The notes: a model not told the origin generated them from the letters alone. Positions 23,528-32,871 are shown, numbered from the stretch's first letter. The stretch is 64,000 bases of DNA from an uncultured Bacteroidales bacterium (GCA_902768125.1 CACXKA010000003.1:186001-250000), one strand, 5' to 3'. A program made the numbers and translations.

Positions 23528-24391
23528 ATGGGACTGATAAAGAAAAACCCAAGGAACTGGCACGTGAAGAGTGGACAGCCACTCACGGAGATGGACAAGC
23601 GGATTCTGTTTTTCCAGAACAAGGGACATCTGGTGCCGACGCGTGATTTGATCAAGACTCCTGAACAGATAGAGGGTATCCGCAAGGCTGGCATGCTGAA
23701 TACGGCTGTGCTGGACTTGGTGGCTGAGAAGATTCGTGAGGGCATGAGCACGTTGGAGATTGACCAACTGGTGTATGACTTCACCACGAAGCATGGTGGC
23801 ATTCCTGCGCCGCTCAATTATGAGGGTTTCCCCAAGAGTTGTTGCACGAGCATCAATGAGGTGGTGTGTCACGGTATCCCCTCGGAGGAGGAAGTGTTGG
23901 AGGAAGGCGACATCATCAATGTGGATTGCACGACGATTCTGGATGGATACTTTGCGGATGCCAGCCGTATGTTCATCATTGGCAGGACCACGCCTGAGCG
24001 TGAACGCTTGGTGCAGGTGGCAAAGGAGTGTATGGAGATTGGTGCAGAAGCTTGCAAGCCCTATACGTTTGTGGGCGATTCTGCTGCTGCCATCACCAAG
24101 CATGCACACAAGAATGGATATACGGTTGTCCGTGACTTGTGTGGACATGGTGTGGGCAATGCCTTCCACGAAGAACCCGATATGGAACATTGGGGCAAGA
24201 AGGGTACGGGCATGTTGCTGGTGCCAGGTATGGTGTTCACCATCGAGCCGATGATCAATGCTGGTGGTTGGCAGGTGTTTGTGGACAGCGATGATGACTG
24301 GACGGTGGTGACGGATGACTACAGCGACTCGGCACAATGGGAGCACACCTATCTGATGACGGAAGAGGGACTGGAGATACTGACGTATTAG
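23528..24391 (+). CDS. map: Methionine aminopeptidase, type I
   Basis: 287 residues from ATG 23528 (MGLIKKNPRNW). Removes the initiator methionine from new proteins in the cytosol. The five metal ligands are D133 and D144 (NVDCTTILDGYFADAS), H207 (GHGVGNAFH), E240 (FTIEPM) and E272 (WEHTYLMTEEG). About 40 residues precede the point where ordinary type Ia enzymes begin (LIKTPEQIEGIRKAG), a short basic extension without visible zinc ligands. First gene of an eight-gene operon; the earlier in-frame start would lie upstream of the promoter. Confidence 0.95.
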   Translation: MGLIKKNPRNWHVKSGQPLTEMDKRILFFQNKGHLVPTRDLIKTPEQIEGIRKAGMLNTAVLDLVAEKIREGMSTLEIDQLVYDFTTKHGGIPAPLNYEGFPKSCCTSINEVVCHGIPSEEEVLEEGDIINVDCTTILDGYFADASRMFIIGRTTPERERLVQVAKECMEIGAEACKPYTFVGDSAAAITKHAHKNGYTVVRDLCGHGVGNAFHEEPDMEHWGKKGTGMLLVPGMVFTIEPMINAGGWQVFVDSDDDWTVVTDDYSDSAQWEHTYLMTEEGLEILTY

Positions 24392-24417
24392 TTAAAAGTT
24401 CAAGGTTCAAAGTTTAG
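24392..24417. repeat. Short GTTCAA-type repeat between map and tsaD
   Basis: Contains AGTTCAAGGTTCAAAGTTTAG. The last 13 bases (GTTCAAAGTTTAG, 24405-24417) recur exactly at 46583-46595, showing a dispersed family of heptad-like repeats in intergenic DNA. Confidence 0.7.
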
Positions 24418-24420
24418 GCT

Positions 24421-25443
24421 ATGTATATATTAGCAATAGAAAGTTCGTGTGACGATACGAGTGCAGCGGTGCTGAAAGATGGCATCTTGCTGAGCAATGT
24501 GACTGCCTCGCAATCGGTGCATGAGGAATATGGTGGGGTGGTGCCAGAGTTGGCATCGAGGGCACACCAGCAGAACATCGTGCCTGTGGTGGATGCTGCC
24601 ATCAAGCGTGCTGGCATCACGAAGGAGGAACTCAATGCCGTTGCCTTCACCAGAGGACCAGGCTTGATGGGCAGTCTTTTGGTGGGTGTCAGTTTTGCCA
24701 AGGGCTTCGCAAGGAGTCTGGGCATTCCGATGATTGATGTGAACCACCTGCAAGGACACGTATTGGCACACTTCATCCGCGAGAGCGAGGATGACCACGA
24801 CCAACCCACGTTCCCGTATCTGTGTCTGCTTGTGAGTGGTGGCAACAGCCAGATTGTGAAGGTGAATTCTTACAAGGACATGGAGATTTTGGGACAGACC
24901 ATCGACGATGCAGCAGGAGAGGCGATTGACAAGTGTTCGAAGGTGATGGGACTTGGTTATCCAGGTGGACCTATCATCGACAAGTTGGCGCGTCAGGGAA
25001 ATCCAGAGGCTTTTGAATTCTCGAAACCTGATATCGCGGGTTACGATTATAGTTTCTCTGGTTTGAAGACCTCGTTCCTCTATCATCTGAGAGACTGGCT
25101 GAAGGAAGACCCTGATTTCATCGAGCACCACAAAGAAGATTTGGCAGCATCGTTGGAGAAAACCATTGTAGATATCCTGATGAAGAAACTGCGCAAGGCC
25201 GTGAAGGACACAGGCATCAATCAGGTGGCTGTGGCTGGTGGTGTGAGTGCCAACAATGGACTTCGTAATGCTTTCCGCGACCATGCCAAGCGTTATCATT
25301 GGAAAATCTTCATCCCGAAATTCTCCTACACGACTGATAATGCTGCCATGATAGGCATCACAGGTTACTTCAAATATCTGGACAAAGACTTTGCCTCGAT
25401 TGATTTACCTGCGTATGCAAGAGTGGAAAAGTTGAAGAATTGA
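24421..25443 (+). CDS. tsaD: tRNA N6-adenosine threonylcarbamoyltransferase
   Basis: 340 residues, standard length. Transfers the threonylcarbamoyl group to A37 of ANN-decoding tRNAs together with TsaB, TsaC and TsaE. ASKHA fold with AIESSCDDTSAAVL at the start, metal ligands H109 and H113 in VNHLQGHVLAHF, FTRGPGLMGSLLVG, and VAGGVSANNGLRNAF near the C-terminus. It follows map by 29 bp and precedes rsmE by 12 bp. Confidence 0.97.
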   Translation: MYILAIESSCDDTSAAVLKDGILLSNVTASQSVHEEYGGVVPELASRAHQQNIVPVVDAAIKRAGITKEELNAVAFTRGPGLMGSLLVGVSFAKGFARSLGIPMIDVNHLQGHVLAHFIRESEDDHDQPTFPYLCLLVSGGNSQIVKVNSYKDMEILGQTIDDAAGEAIDKCSKVMGLGYPGGPIIDKLARQGNPEAFEFSKPDIAGYDYSFSGLKTSFLYHLRDWLKEDPDFIEHHKEDLAASLEKTIVDILMKKLRKAVKDTGINQVAVAGGVSANNGLRNAFRDHAKRYHWKIFIPKFSYTTDNAAMIGITGYFKYLDKDFASIDLPAYARVEKLKN

Positions 25444-25455
25444 AAAATTGAAGTG

Positions 25456-26187
25456 ATGAAAGAGGTTCGTTTCTTCTATGTGCCCAATGCCAATAGCGTG
25501 AATGAGTTGTCTGAAGAGGAGGCTCAGCATGCTGTGCGTGTGCTTCGTATGGAGATGGGCGACGAGATGATGCTGATGGACGGAGAGGGTGTTTTCTATC
25601 GTGCGGTGGTGACAGAAGCCACCAAGAAGCGTTGTCTTTATCGCATCGAAGAAACCTTGCCTCAGGAACGCCAGTGGCAACCCCATCTGCATCTGGCGAT
25701 GGCTCCTACGAAAAATATGGATAGAACGGAGTGGTTTGCCGAGAAAGCCACAGAGATAGGTTTTGACGAACTGACCTTCTTGAAATGTAGATGGTCGGAA
25801 CGGACAGTCATCAAGACGGAACGCATAGAGAAGATTCTGGTTTCAGCCATGAAGCAGAGCCACAAGGCTTGGAAGCCTGTGTTGAACGAGATGATGGACT
25901 TCAAGGCATTTTTGCAAGAGATCGAGAAACAGGAGAAACCGATGCAGAAGTTTATCTGTCATTGTTACGAAGAAGAAGGACTGGGTGCGAAGGTGATGCT
26001 GAAGGAGGCTGTCAAGAGTGGTGAAGATGTGTTGGTGCTGGTAGGTCCAGAAGGCGATTTCTCCATTGAGGAGGTGAAGATGGCAGAGGCGCAAGGTTTC
26101 CAGAGTGTGACCTTGGGCAAGAGCCGATTGAGAACGGAAACGGCTGCTTTGGTGGCTGTGCATATCATGAATCTAATCAATCAATAG
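25456..26187 (+). CDS. rsmE: 16S rRNA (uracil1498-N3)-methyltransferase
   Basis: 243 residues from ATG 25456; a GTG sits directly before it. SPOUT methyltransferase that modifies U1498 of 16S rRNA. N-terminal PUA-like part with EEEAQHAVRVLRMEMGDEM; C-terminal knot with VLVGPEGDFSIEEV and VTLGKSRLRTETAALVAVHI, the S-adenosylmethionine-binding hallmark. It is in the same run as tsaD and the DUF4836 lipoprotein gene (7 bp downstream). Confidence 0.95.
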   Translation: MKEVRFFYVPNANSVNELSEEEAQHAVRVLRMEMGDEMMLMDGEGVFYRAVVTEATKKRCLYRIEETLPQERQWQPHLHLAMAPTKNMDRTEWFAEKATEIGFDELTFLKCRWSERTVIKTERIEKILVSAMKQSHKAWKPVLNEMMDFKAFLQEIEKQEKPMQKFICHCYEEEGLGAKVMLKEAVKSGEDVLVLVGPEGDFSIEEVKMAEAQGFQSVTLGKSRLRTETAALVAVHIMNLINQ

Positions 26188-26194
26188 AAGCTAT

Positions 26195-27673
26195 ATGAAA
26201 AAGATTCAACTGATTTCAGCACTGGTGCTGGTTGTGATGGCATTGTGCTCTTGTACAAACACCGACTATCAGAAGGTGATTCCTGCGAATGCGACGGTGG
26301 TGGTGAAGGCGGACATGAAGTCCATCTCGGAGAAGGCAGACTTCAAGGACTCGAAGTATAAGCAGATGCTGGACGAGTCGCTGGGCGCTGTCGTGAAAGG
26401 CAAGGACATGGACGCTGTGAAGGCATACATCGACGACCCCATGAAGATGGGCATCGACCTCTGCATGCCATTGTACTTCTTCCTGGCTGGCGAAGAGACT
26501 GTCGGACTGACCATGAAGGTGGGCGACGAGGACGATGTGAAGGAATTCCTGCAGTTGCTCAACAAGCAAGGTATGGCATCGAAACCGCAGGAGAAAGACG
26601 GACAGATGTGCGGCACCTTGCTGGACGACATCTATTATTCTTACGACAAGAACACCTTCCTGCTGTTGGCATCGCTGAAGAGTTCGGGAACGTCTGCCAC
26701 GAGCCGTATGGCACGCGAACTGATGACCTTGAAGGAGGATGACAGCTTCATCAGCACGGACGCATTCGACCGCATGAATGACGAGGAACAGGACATGGTG
26801 TGCTACACCAACCTGAATGTGTTGCCGAAGGATATGATGGATGGTTGGAAGGTGCTATTGCCTGAGAACATCAGTGCGAACGACATCGACTTCATCTCTT
26901 CGTTGGATTTCGAGGATGGTGCCGCATCGCTCAAGCTGCGTGTGTGTGGCAAGACCGACGAGGCCAAGAAGGCTATCGAAGAAGAGGGTAAGAATTTCGG
27001 CAACATCAAGGGCAAGTTCGTGGAGCGTGCATCGGACGACATGATACTTTGGCTGGGTGTGAACATGAAGGGCGAGTGGCTCATGAAGCAAATGAAGAAG
27101 AGCCGCAACTTCAAGGAAGTGCTCTTCATGATGGAACGTGTGGTGGATATCGAGCAGATGATCAATGCGGTGGATGGTGATGTGGCAGTCGAGTATCCGA
27201 TGTCAGGACTCGGCTTTGTTGGGAAGCCTGCTTATAAGATGTATGCAGAGGTGAAGAACACCGACTTCCTTGCCGATGTGGATGATTGGATGACGACTTC
27301 GAAGGAGTATGGCATGACGTATCGCGAGGTGGGCAAAAACAAATATGTGGCGGAAATGGATGGCGAGACTTTCACTTGGGGTGTGGAGGACAATGTGCTC
27401 TATAGTTTCAGGGGCCAGATGGCTTCTCCTTCCAAGGGAACAAATCCGTTGGATGCGTACAAGAACGACATTCAAAACAGCCGATTCTTTATCTTTGTCA
27501 ATCTGGAGAAGTTGCCATTGGAACAGTTGGGACGCTCTGCCGACATGCCTATAGGGGATGCCTTGAACTCATTGAAGGCCATCATGCTGAAGTCTGCTGA
27601 TGTTGACGAGTTGACCTTGACTGTCGCTCTGAAGGATAAGAACGAGAACTTCTTGAAGCAATTACTTAAATGA
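26195..27673 (+). CDS. DUF4836 lipoprotein
   Basis: 492 residues. MKKIQLISALVLVVMALCSC is a signal peptide with lipobox LCSC, then TNTDYQKVIPANATVVVKAD, the typical start of DUF4836 proteins of Bacteroidota (sequence resembles DUF3352-like lipoproteins). It is likely anchored in the periplasm or outer membrane. Function unknown. The downstream ABC ATPase gene starts within its stop codon region (4-bp ATGA overlap), so it is translationally coupled to an ABC/FtsX pair and may be its exported partner. Confidence 0.82.
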   Translation: MKKIQLISALVLVVMALCSCTNTDYQKVIPANATVVVKADMKSISEKADFKDSKYKQMLDESLGAVVKGKDMDAVKAYIDDPMKMGIDLCMPLYFFLAGEETVGLTMKVGDEDDVKEFLQLLNKQGMASKPQEKDGQMCGTLLDDIYYSYDKNTFLLLASLKSSGTSATSRMARELMTLKEDDSFISTDAFDRMNDEEQDMVCYTNLNVLPKDMMDGWKVLLPENISANDIDFISSLDFEDGAASLKLRVCGKTDEAKKAIEEEGKNFGNIKGKFVERASDDMILWLGVNMKGEWLMKQMKKSRNFKEVLFMMERVVDIEQMINAVDGDVAVEYPMSGLGFVGKPAYKMYAEVKNTDFLADVDDWMTTSKEYGMTYREVGKNKYVAEMDGETFTWGVEDNVLYSFRGQMASPSKGTNPLDAYKNDIQNSRFFIFVNLEKLPLEQLGRSADMPIGDALNSLKAIMLKSADVDELTLTVALKDKNENFLKQLLK

Positions 27674-28314
27674 ACAAGATTCAACTGATTCATACACTGC
27701 CCAATGTGTTCCAGAACCGCACGGACATCGTGAGCGACATCTGGAACCAAGACGTGACCTTTGAGAAGGGCAAGATGTATCTGGTGGAAGCCAATTCGGG
27801 TACGGGCAAGTCATCGTTGTGCAGTTATATTTATGGCTATCGTCACGACTATCAGGGAAAGATTCTCTTCGATGGTGAGGACATCAGTGGATATACTGTG
27901 GCGAAGTGGACGAACATCCGCAAGAAGCACTTTGCCTTGTTGTGGCAGGAGCTGCGTATGTTTCCCGAACTGACGGCATGGGAGAATGTGGAAATCAAGA
28001 ACAAGTTGACGGGTTACCAGAAGAAAAAGCAGATACTCGAATGGTTCGACATGTTGGGCATCACCGACAAGCTGAATGCCAAGATGGGCAAGATGTCGTT
28101 TGGTCAGCAGCAACGTGTGGCGTTGATTCGTTCTTTGTGCCAGCCTTTTGATTTCTTGTTTGTGGACGAACCGATCAGTCACCTCGACGACACCAATGCT
28201 GAAATCATGGGACGCATCATGACTGCTGAAGCCCAGAAGCAAGGGGCAGGCATCATCGCCACCAGTATTGGCAAGCATATCAATTTGGCGTATGAAAAGG
28301 TGTTTAACCTCTAA
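27670..28314 (+). CDS. ABC transporter ATP-binding protein (LolD/MacB-like)
   Basis: 214 residues. Walker A NSGTGKSSLCSYI, Q-loop in LLWQELRMFPELTAWENV, signature MSFGQQQRVALIRSL, Walker B FDFLFVDEPISHLDD. The signature has SFGQQ instead of LSGGQ, a mild variation. ATPase of the FtsE/LolD/MacB group expected to pair with the FtsX-type permease 6 bp downstream. Overlaps the DUF4836 gene by 4 bp. Substrate unknown; mechanotransmission or lipoprotein handling would fit the class. Confidence 0.88.
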   Translation: MNKIQLIHTLPNVFQNRTDIVSDIWNQDVTFEKGKMYLVEANSGTGKSSLCSYIYGYRHDYQGKILFDGEDISGYTVAKWTNIRKKHFALLWQELRMFPELTAWENVEIKNKLTGYQKKKQILEWFDMLGITDKLNAKMGKMSFGQQQRVALIRSLCQPFDFLFVDEPISHLDDTNAEIMGRIMTAEAQKQGAGIIATSIGKHINLAYEKVFNL

Positions 28315-28320
28315 AATGTG

Positions 28321-29526
28321 ATGAAGATGAAACTGGTTTGGAAACTTTTACGACAGCACATCAGCATCCCGCAGTTTGTGGGGTTTTTCTTCGCCAACTT
28401 GGTGGGCGTAGTCATCATTCTGCTGGGTGTGCAGTTCTACAACGATTATAAGGCGCTCGATCAGGAAGACAGTTTCATGAAGGCTGACTACCTGATTGTG
28501 AACAAGAAGATTGGTGCTTTGTCGGGCTTGACAGGTTCGAGCAACACCTTCAGCAAGGCTGAGATTGAGGAATTGGAAGACGAGGACTTCGTGGAGCGCA
28601 TTGGTGCGTTCACTCCCAGTTCCTACAGCGTCAAGGCACGTTTCGATGTGGAGGGCTTTGTGAATTTCTCCACGGAGATGTTCTTCGAAAGTGTGCCCGA
28701 TGAGTTTGTCGATGTGAAGAGCGATGCGTGGGATTATCAGGAGGGGAGTGACGAAATTCCTATCATCCTGCCCAAGAACTACCTCGACCTTTACAACTTT
28801 GGTTATGCACAGGGAAAGGGACTTCCCAAACTCAGCGAGGGCATCTTGGGTGCGATGAAGCTGAACATTCAGATTGCAGGCAATGGAAACAGCGATAGTT
28901 TCGATGGTCGCATCGTGGGATTTTCTTCTCGTCTGAACACGATTTTGGTGCCTGAGAAGTTCATGCGTTGGGCAAACGAACAATATGCCGATGGGAATGC
29001 CACGAAAGAGCCCACCCGTCTGATCATGGAGGTGAACAATCCTACCGATGACCGCATCACCAGCTATTTGCAGGATCGTGATTATGAGACTGACGAGGAC
29101 AAGCTCGATGCCTCGAAGACCACGTTCATCTTGCGAGTCATTGTCAGCATCGTCATGATTGTGGGTGTGGTCATCAGCATCTTGTCTATCTATATTCTGA
29201 TGCTCAGCGTGTTCCTCTTGGTGCAGAAGAACAGTTCGAAACTGGAGAACCTCCTGCTGATTGGCTATTCGCCAGCCAAGGTGTCGTTCCCATATCAGGC
29301 TTTGACGGTCGGGTTGAATGTCTTGGTGCTGATTTTGGCGGTGGCTGTCATGTTGGTGGTGAGGAATATCTATCTGGCGATGTTTGAAAACTTCTTCCCC
29401 GACCTCGAAGTGCCAGGCATCATCCCAGCCCTTTGTGTGGGTGTGGTGCTGCTGATTATTGTCAGCATCTTCAACATCATCGCAGTTCATGGAAAGGTGA
29501 TGAGCATTTGGAGAAGGAAGGAGTAG
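28321..29526 (+). CDS. FtsX/MacB-type ABC permease
   Basis: 401 residues from ATG 28321. One membrane segment near the N-terminus (FVGFFFANLVGVVIILLGVQ), a periplasmic domain of about 230 residues, and three segments at the C-terminus (FILRVIVSIVMIVGVVISIL onward), the MacB/FtsX topology. It forms a complex with the ATPase encoded immediately upstream. The C-terminal FtsX domain includes KNSSKLENLLLIGYSPAKVS. The final 17 bp before the next gene contain another short direct repeat (TTTACGGTTTACAGTTT). Confidence 0.87.
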   Translation: MKMKLVWKLLRQHISIPQFVGFFFANLVGVVIILLGVQFYNDYKALDQEDSFMKADYLIVNKKIGALSGLTGSSNTFSKAEIEELEDEDFVERIGAFTPSSYSVKARFDVEGFVNFSTEMFFESVPDEFVDVKSDAWDYQEGSDEIPIILPKNYLDLYNFGYAQGKGLPKLSEGILGAMKLNIQIAGNGNSDSFDGRIVGFSSRLNTILVPEKFMRWANEQYADGNATKEPTRLIMEVNNPTDDRITSYLQDRDYETDEDKLDASKTTFILRVIVSIVMIVGVVISILSIYILMLSVFLLVQKNSSKLENLLLIGYSPAKVSFPYQALTVGLNVLVLILAVAVMLVVRNIYLAMFENFFPDLEVPGIIPALCVGVVLLIIVSIFNIIAVHGKVMSIWRRKE

Positions 29527-29543
29527 TTTACGGTTTACAGTTT

Positions 29544-31067
29544 ATGGAAAGAATCATTCAGTTATATCAGGGTTTGACGGGCAAGGAGCCACAGAGCATC
29601 GTGCCGTTGGCAGGTGCTGGCAGCAATCGTCAATACTTCCGTGTGTTGGGCGGCGAACAGGCTTCGGTCATTGCTGTCATAGGCACCAATACGGAGGAGA
29701 ATGAAGCGTTCATCGACTTGGCAAAGCATTTCAAGGAGGGGAACTTGCCTGTTCCTGCCGTGCTGGCTGTGTCGGAAGATAGGATGGTGTATTTGCAGGA
29801 GGATTGTGGGGATGTATCCTTGTATGCTTTCATGGCACAACATCGTCAGGAAGACGGCACGCTGGATGCTGAAGCCCTCGAAGCCCTGAAAGCGACCATC
29901 CGTGAATTGCCCCGTTTCCAACTCTTGCCCCTCAAGGGTCAGCAGTCCACTTTCTTCGTGCATTGTTTCCCTCAGCAGGAGATGGACAGGACGAGCGTTA
30001 TGTTCGACCTCAACTACTTCAAGTACTGCTTCCTCAAGTTGACGGGCGTGGAGTTCAACGAATACAAGTTGCAGCAGGATTTTGAGAAGTTGGCAGATGA
30101 TCTTCTGGCAGAGCAGACGGATACGTTCCTCTATCGCGATTTCCAGTCACGCAACGTGATGCTGAAGGATGGAAAACCTTACTTCATCGATTTCCAGGGT
30201 GGGCGTAAAGGTCCTATCTATTATGATGTTGCCTCCTTCCTCTGGCAGTCCTCTGCCAAGTTCTCCGACGAAGTGCGCAACCTCCTCATTGGTGAATACC
30301 TCGATGCCCTGCAATCCCAACCTTCACCTTTCGACTTCCACCTTTCCACGTTCCAACAGCGTCTCCACCTCTTTGTGTTCTTCCGCATCTTGCAGGTGTT
30401 GGGGGCTTATGGTTTCCGTGGTCTTTGGGAGAAGAAAGCATACTTCACGAACAGCATTCCCCTTGCCCTCCACAACCTGCAGACGGAACTCTCCTTGGGT
30501 GTCTGTGAGCCTTATCCTTATTTAAAAGATGTGTGTGAAATGCTCATTGCCCTCAATGCTGAGACGGAAAAGAGTAGGGCGGCGGAGGAAGCCAAGAAGG
30601 AGAAGGTGGCTGCCTATCTGCAGCAAGACAACTCCTACTTGAAGAAGGATGACGAATCTCATCTCACGGTTCGTGTCTTCTCGTTCTCTTTCAAGAAGGG
30701 AATCCCTGAGGATGAGAGTGGCAATGGTGGTGGCTATGTGTTCGACTGCCGCAGCACGCACAACCCTGGTCGTTACGAAGAGTACAAACCCCTCACAGGA
30801 CTTGACCAGCCTGTCATAGACTTCCTCGAAGCGGATGGCGAGATTCTCACCTTCCTTGAGAGTGTCTATCGACTTGTCGATTTCCATGTAGCCCGTTTCA
30901 AGGAACGTGGCTTCACCAATATGCAGATTAACTTCGGATGCACAGGCGGTCGTCACCGTTCCGTCTATTGTGCCCAGCATGTGGCAGAACACATCCACGA
31001 GAAGTTTGGTGTGGAAGTCCACATCTGCCATCGTGAACAAGGCATCCAACAAACCCTCAACGCTTAA
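29544..31067 (+). CDS. APH-fold sugar kinase fused to a RapZ C-terminal domain
   Basis: 507 residues from ATG 29544 (MERIIQLYQGLTG); the frame stays open upstream into the permease gene but the ATG fits the family start. Residues 1-345 are an aminoglycoside-phosphotransferase-like kinase: GAGSNRQYFRV, catalytic D199 in YRDFQSRNVML and the metal-binding DFQGG. Residues about 370-500 match the RapZ C-terminal domain: FDCRSTHNPGR, PLTGLDQPVIDFL, and GCTGGRHRSVYCAQHVAEH with C466. The kinase half resembles AmgK, which phosphorylates N-acetylmuramic acid and N-acetylglucosamine at C1. The next gene is a MurU-like uridylyltransferase, so peptidoglycan sugar recycling is the leading idea. Confidence 0.82.
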   Translation: MERIIQLYQGLTGKEPQSIVPLAGAGSNRQYFRVLGGEQASVIAVIGTNTEENEAFIDLAKHFKEGNLPVPAVLAVSEDRMVYLQEDCGDVSLYAFMAQHRQEDGTLDAEALEALKATIRELPRFQLLPLKGQQSTFFVHCFPQQEMDRTSVMFDLNYFKYCFLKLTGVEFNEYKLQQDFEKLADDLLAEQTDTFLYRDFQSRNVMLKDGKPYFIDFQGGRKGPIYYDVASFLWQSSAKFSDEVRNLLIGEYLDALQSQPSPFDFHLSTFQQRLHLFVFFRILQVLGAYGFRGLWEKKAYFTNSIPLALHNLQTELSLGVCEPYPYLKDVCEMLIALNAETEKSRAAEEAKKEKVAAYLQQDNSYLKKDDESHLTVRVFSFSFKKGIPEDESGNGGGYVFDCRSTHNPGRYEEYKPLTGLDQPVIDFLEADGEILTFLESVYRLVDFHVARFKERGFTNMQINFGCTGGRHRSVYCAQHVAEHIHEKFGVEVHICHREQGIQQTLNA

Positions 31068-31080
31068 TCCTCAACGCTCT

Positions 31081-31800
31081 ATGAACGCTCTCATCTTTGC
31101 TGCAGGTCTTGGCACTCGCCTCAAACCGCTCACCGACACGATGCCCAAGGCGATGGTGCCTGTCAATGGCAAACCCCTCGTGCAGATTCTCATTGAGAAA
31201 CTGAAAGGCATCGGCGTGACTGAAATCGTCATCAACGTTCATCACTTTGCCCAGCAGATTATTGACTTCGTGGAAGCCAACGACCACTTCGGCATCGACA
31301 TCAAGTTCAGCGATGAGACCGACATGCTGCTGGAGACGGGTGGGGGACTGAAAAAGGCTGCCCGTCTTTTTTCCAACGACCAGCCTATTCTTGTGCATAA
31401 TGTGGATATCCTTTCCAATGCCGACCTTCTTTCTCTCTACAACAATGCCCACACGACGACGCTCCTCGTTTCTCAGCGTCAGACCCAGCGTTATCTGCTT
31501 TTCGACGACACCAATCGTCTCATCGGTTGGACCAACATTGCCACAGGCGAATACAAGTCTCCCTATTCCGATATCAAGGAACGCCCGGCACGTGGGTTGG
31601 CATTCTCTGGCATTCAAGTGTTCCATCCCTCCCTTCTTCCCCTGATGGATTCGTGGGAAGGAAAATTCTCCATCATTGATTTCTACCTTTCCATCTGCGA
31701 CAAGGTGGACATCCGTTGCTGCCTCGATCCTCAGCTTCAGTTGTTGGATGTCGGCAAACTCGACACCATCGCCAAAGCCGAGGCATTTCTTCAGCACTAA
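31081..31800 (+). CDS. Sugar-1-phosphate nucleotidyltransferase (MurU-like)
   Basis: 239 residues from ATG 31081 (MNALIFAAGLGTRLKPLTD). GT-A nucleotidyltransferase signature GLGTRLKPLTDTMPKAMVPV, later VHNVDILSNADLL with the metal-binding Asp and FSGIQVFHPSLL. Size and pattern fit the MurU/RmlA-like branch that activates a hexosamine-1-phosphate with UTP. It lies 13 bp after the APH-RapZ kinase gene; the pair mirrors AmgK-MurU of Pseudomonas, which rebuilds UDP-MurNAc from recycled MurNAc. Substrate not proven by sequence. Last gene of the map operon; 12 bp separate it from a convergent gene. Confidence 0.82.
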   Translation: MNALIFAAGLGTRLKPLTDTMPKAMVPVNGKPLVQILIEKLKGIGVTEIVINVHHFAQQIIDFVEANDHFGIDIKFSDETDMLLETGGGLKKAARLFSNDQPILVHNVDILSNADLLSLYNNAHTTTLLVSQRQTQRYLLFDDTNRLIGWTNIATGEYKSPYSDIKERPARGLAFSGIQVFHPSLLPLMDSWEGKFSIIDFYLSICDKVDIRCCLDPQLQLLDVGKLDTIAKAEAFLQH

Positions 31801-31812
31801 CTCATATTCTTT

Positions 31813-32871
31813 CTAAGGTTCCAGTTCAGGCCATCCGTCTGCGTTGAAGTGCATCTTGCGGAGGAAGAGCTTGGCTTGTCCGTTGCGTGCCTTTTCGTAG
31901 GCGTGACTGAGGAAGTACCACTGTCCGTCGAACTGGTAGGCAGCATTGTGACCTACGCCAAAGAATTCGCTGTTGGGACCGATGAGGGTGTCGCCACCTC
32001 CTTTTTCCATAGGCTGTCCCTTGCTATCAACGTAAGGACCTGTCACTTTCTTGCTTCTGCCCACGACGGTGCGGTAGGTGCTGCGTTCGCCTCGGCAACA
32101 ATAGTCGAAGCTGACAAAGAGGTAGTAGTACTTTCCGTTTCGGATGATGAAGGGGGCTTCCACCGCATTGTCGCCTGCCTCGATGGTGTCGTTGCCCTCG
32201 ATGGTGTAGTGGGCGATGTTGTCAATCTCGGCAAGGGTGACTTTCCTGCCCACGCGTCTTGAGATGGTCTTGGGCTTTCCGTCGAGGGTCTTGAAGTCCT
32301 TCTTCAGTTTCACGAGTTGGATGCCGTCCCAGAACGAGCCGAAGGTGAGCCAGGGCGTTCCTTTCTCATCGACGATGAGGTTGGGGTCGATGGCGTTGTA
32401 GGCGTCCACGTGTTGGTGAGAGACGATGACGGCACCCTGGTCTTCCCATTTGTAGTCGGGCGAGGTGGGGTCGAGCGTCTTGTTGGTGGCGAGTCCGATG
32501 GCAGAGCCGTTCTTGCCGAAAGTGGAGCAAGAGTAGTAGAGGAGCCACTTGCCGTCGTGGTGACTGATGTCGGGAGCCCATGTGTGTCCGCGATAGCCTC
32601 GGATGGAATCAATTGCCCATTGAGGGATGGGACTGAGCACGCCCATCTCTGGGTTCCAACTCTTCATGTCGGTGGAGGAGAGACGCCCGATGCCATTGCC
32701 TGTGGAGAAGATGTAGTAGCGTCCATCCTCGCCTCGTGCCATCACGGGGTCGTGCACGTCGGGGTGCTCCTTGTCGAACATCCTTGCGAATCGGGGTCTG
32801 AGTTCCTGGTTTTCCTGCGCCCAAGCGCTGAGTGTTAGTGTTGCAAAAAGAATCGTTAGTAAATGTTTCAT
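31813..32871 (-). CDS. GH43 arabinan endo-1,5-alpha-L-arabinosidase
   Basis: 352 residues with signal peptide MKHLLTILFATLTLSAWAQ. Five-bladed beta-propeller GH43 with catalytic base D41 (VHDPVMA), pKa-modulating D162 (NAIDPNLIV) and acid E238 (AVEAPFIIRNGKYYYLF). WAPDISHHDGKWLLYYSCS and GSFWDGIQL are typical of the endo-arabinanase subgroup. It should cut alpha-1,5-arabinan chains in the periplasm or outside, supplying arabino-oligosaccharides that feed the arabinose operon at the left of the window. Own promoter upstream. Confidence 0.9.
   Translation of the reverse strand: MKHLLTILFATLTLSAWAQENQELRPRFARMFDKEHPDVHDPVMARGEDGRYYIFSTGNGIGRLSSTDMKSWNPEMGVLSPIPQWAIDSIRGYRGHTWAPDISHHDGKWLLYYSCSTFGKNGSAIGLATNKTLDPTSPDYKWEDQGAVIVSHQHVDAYNAIDPNLIVDEKGTPWLTFGSFWDGIQLVKLKKDFKTLDGKPKTISRRVGRKVTLAEIDNIAHYTIEGNDTIEAGDNAVEAPFIIRNGKYYYLFVSFDYCCRGERSTYRTVVGRSKKVTGPYVDSKGQPMEKGGGDTLIGPNSEFFGVGHNAAYQFDGQWYFLSHAYEKARNGQAKLFLRKMHFNADGWPELEP

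Noticed and set aside
28348..29490. 380-codon minus-strand frame opposite the FtsX-like permease
   Set aside because: Histidine/glutamine-rich low-complexity translation typical of antisense shadows; the plus-strand gene has clear membrane segments and operon context.
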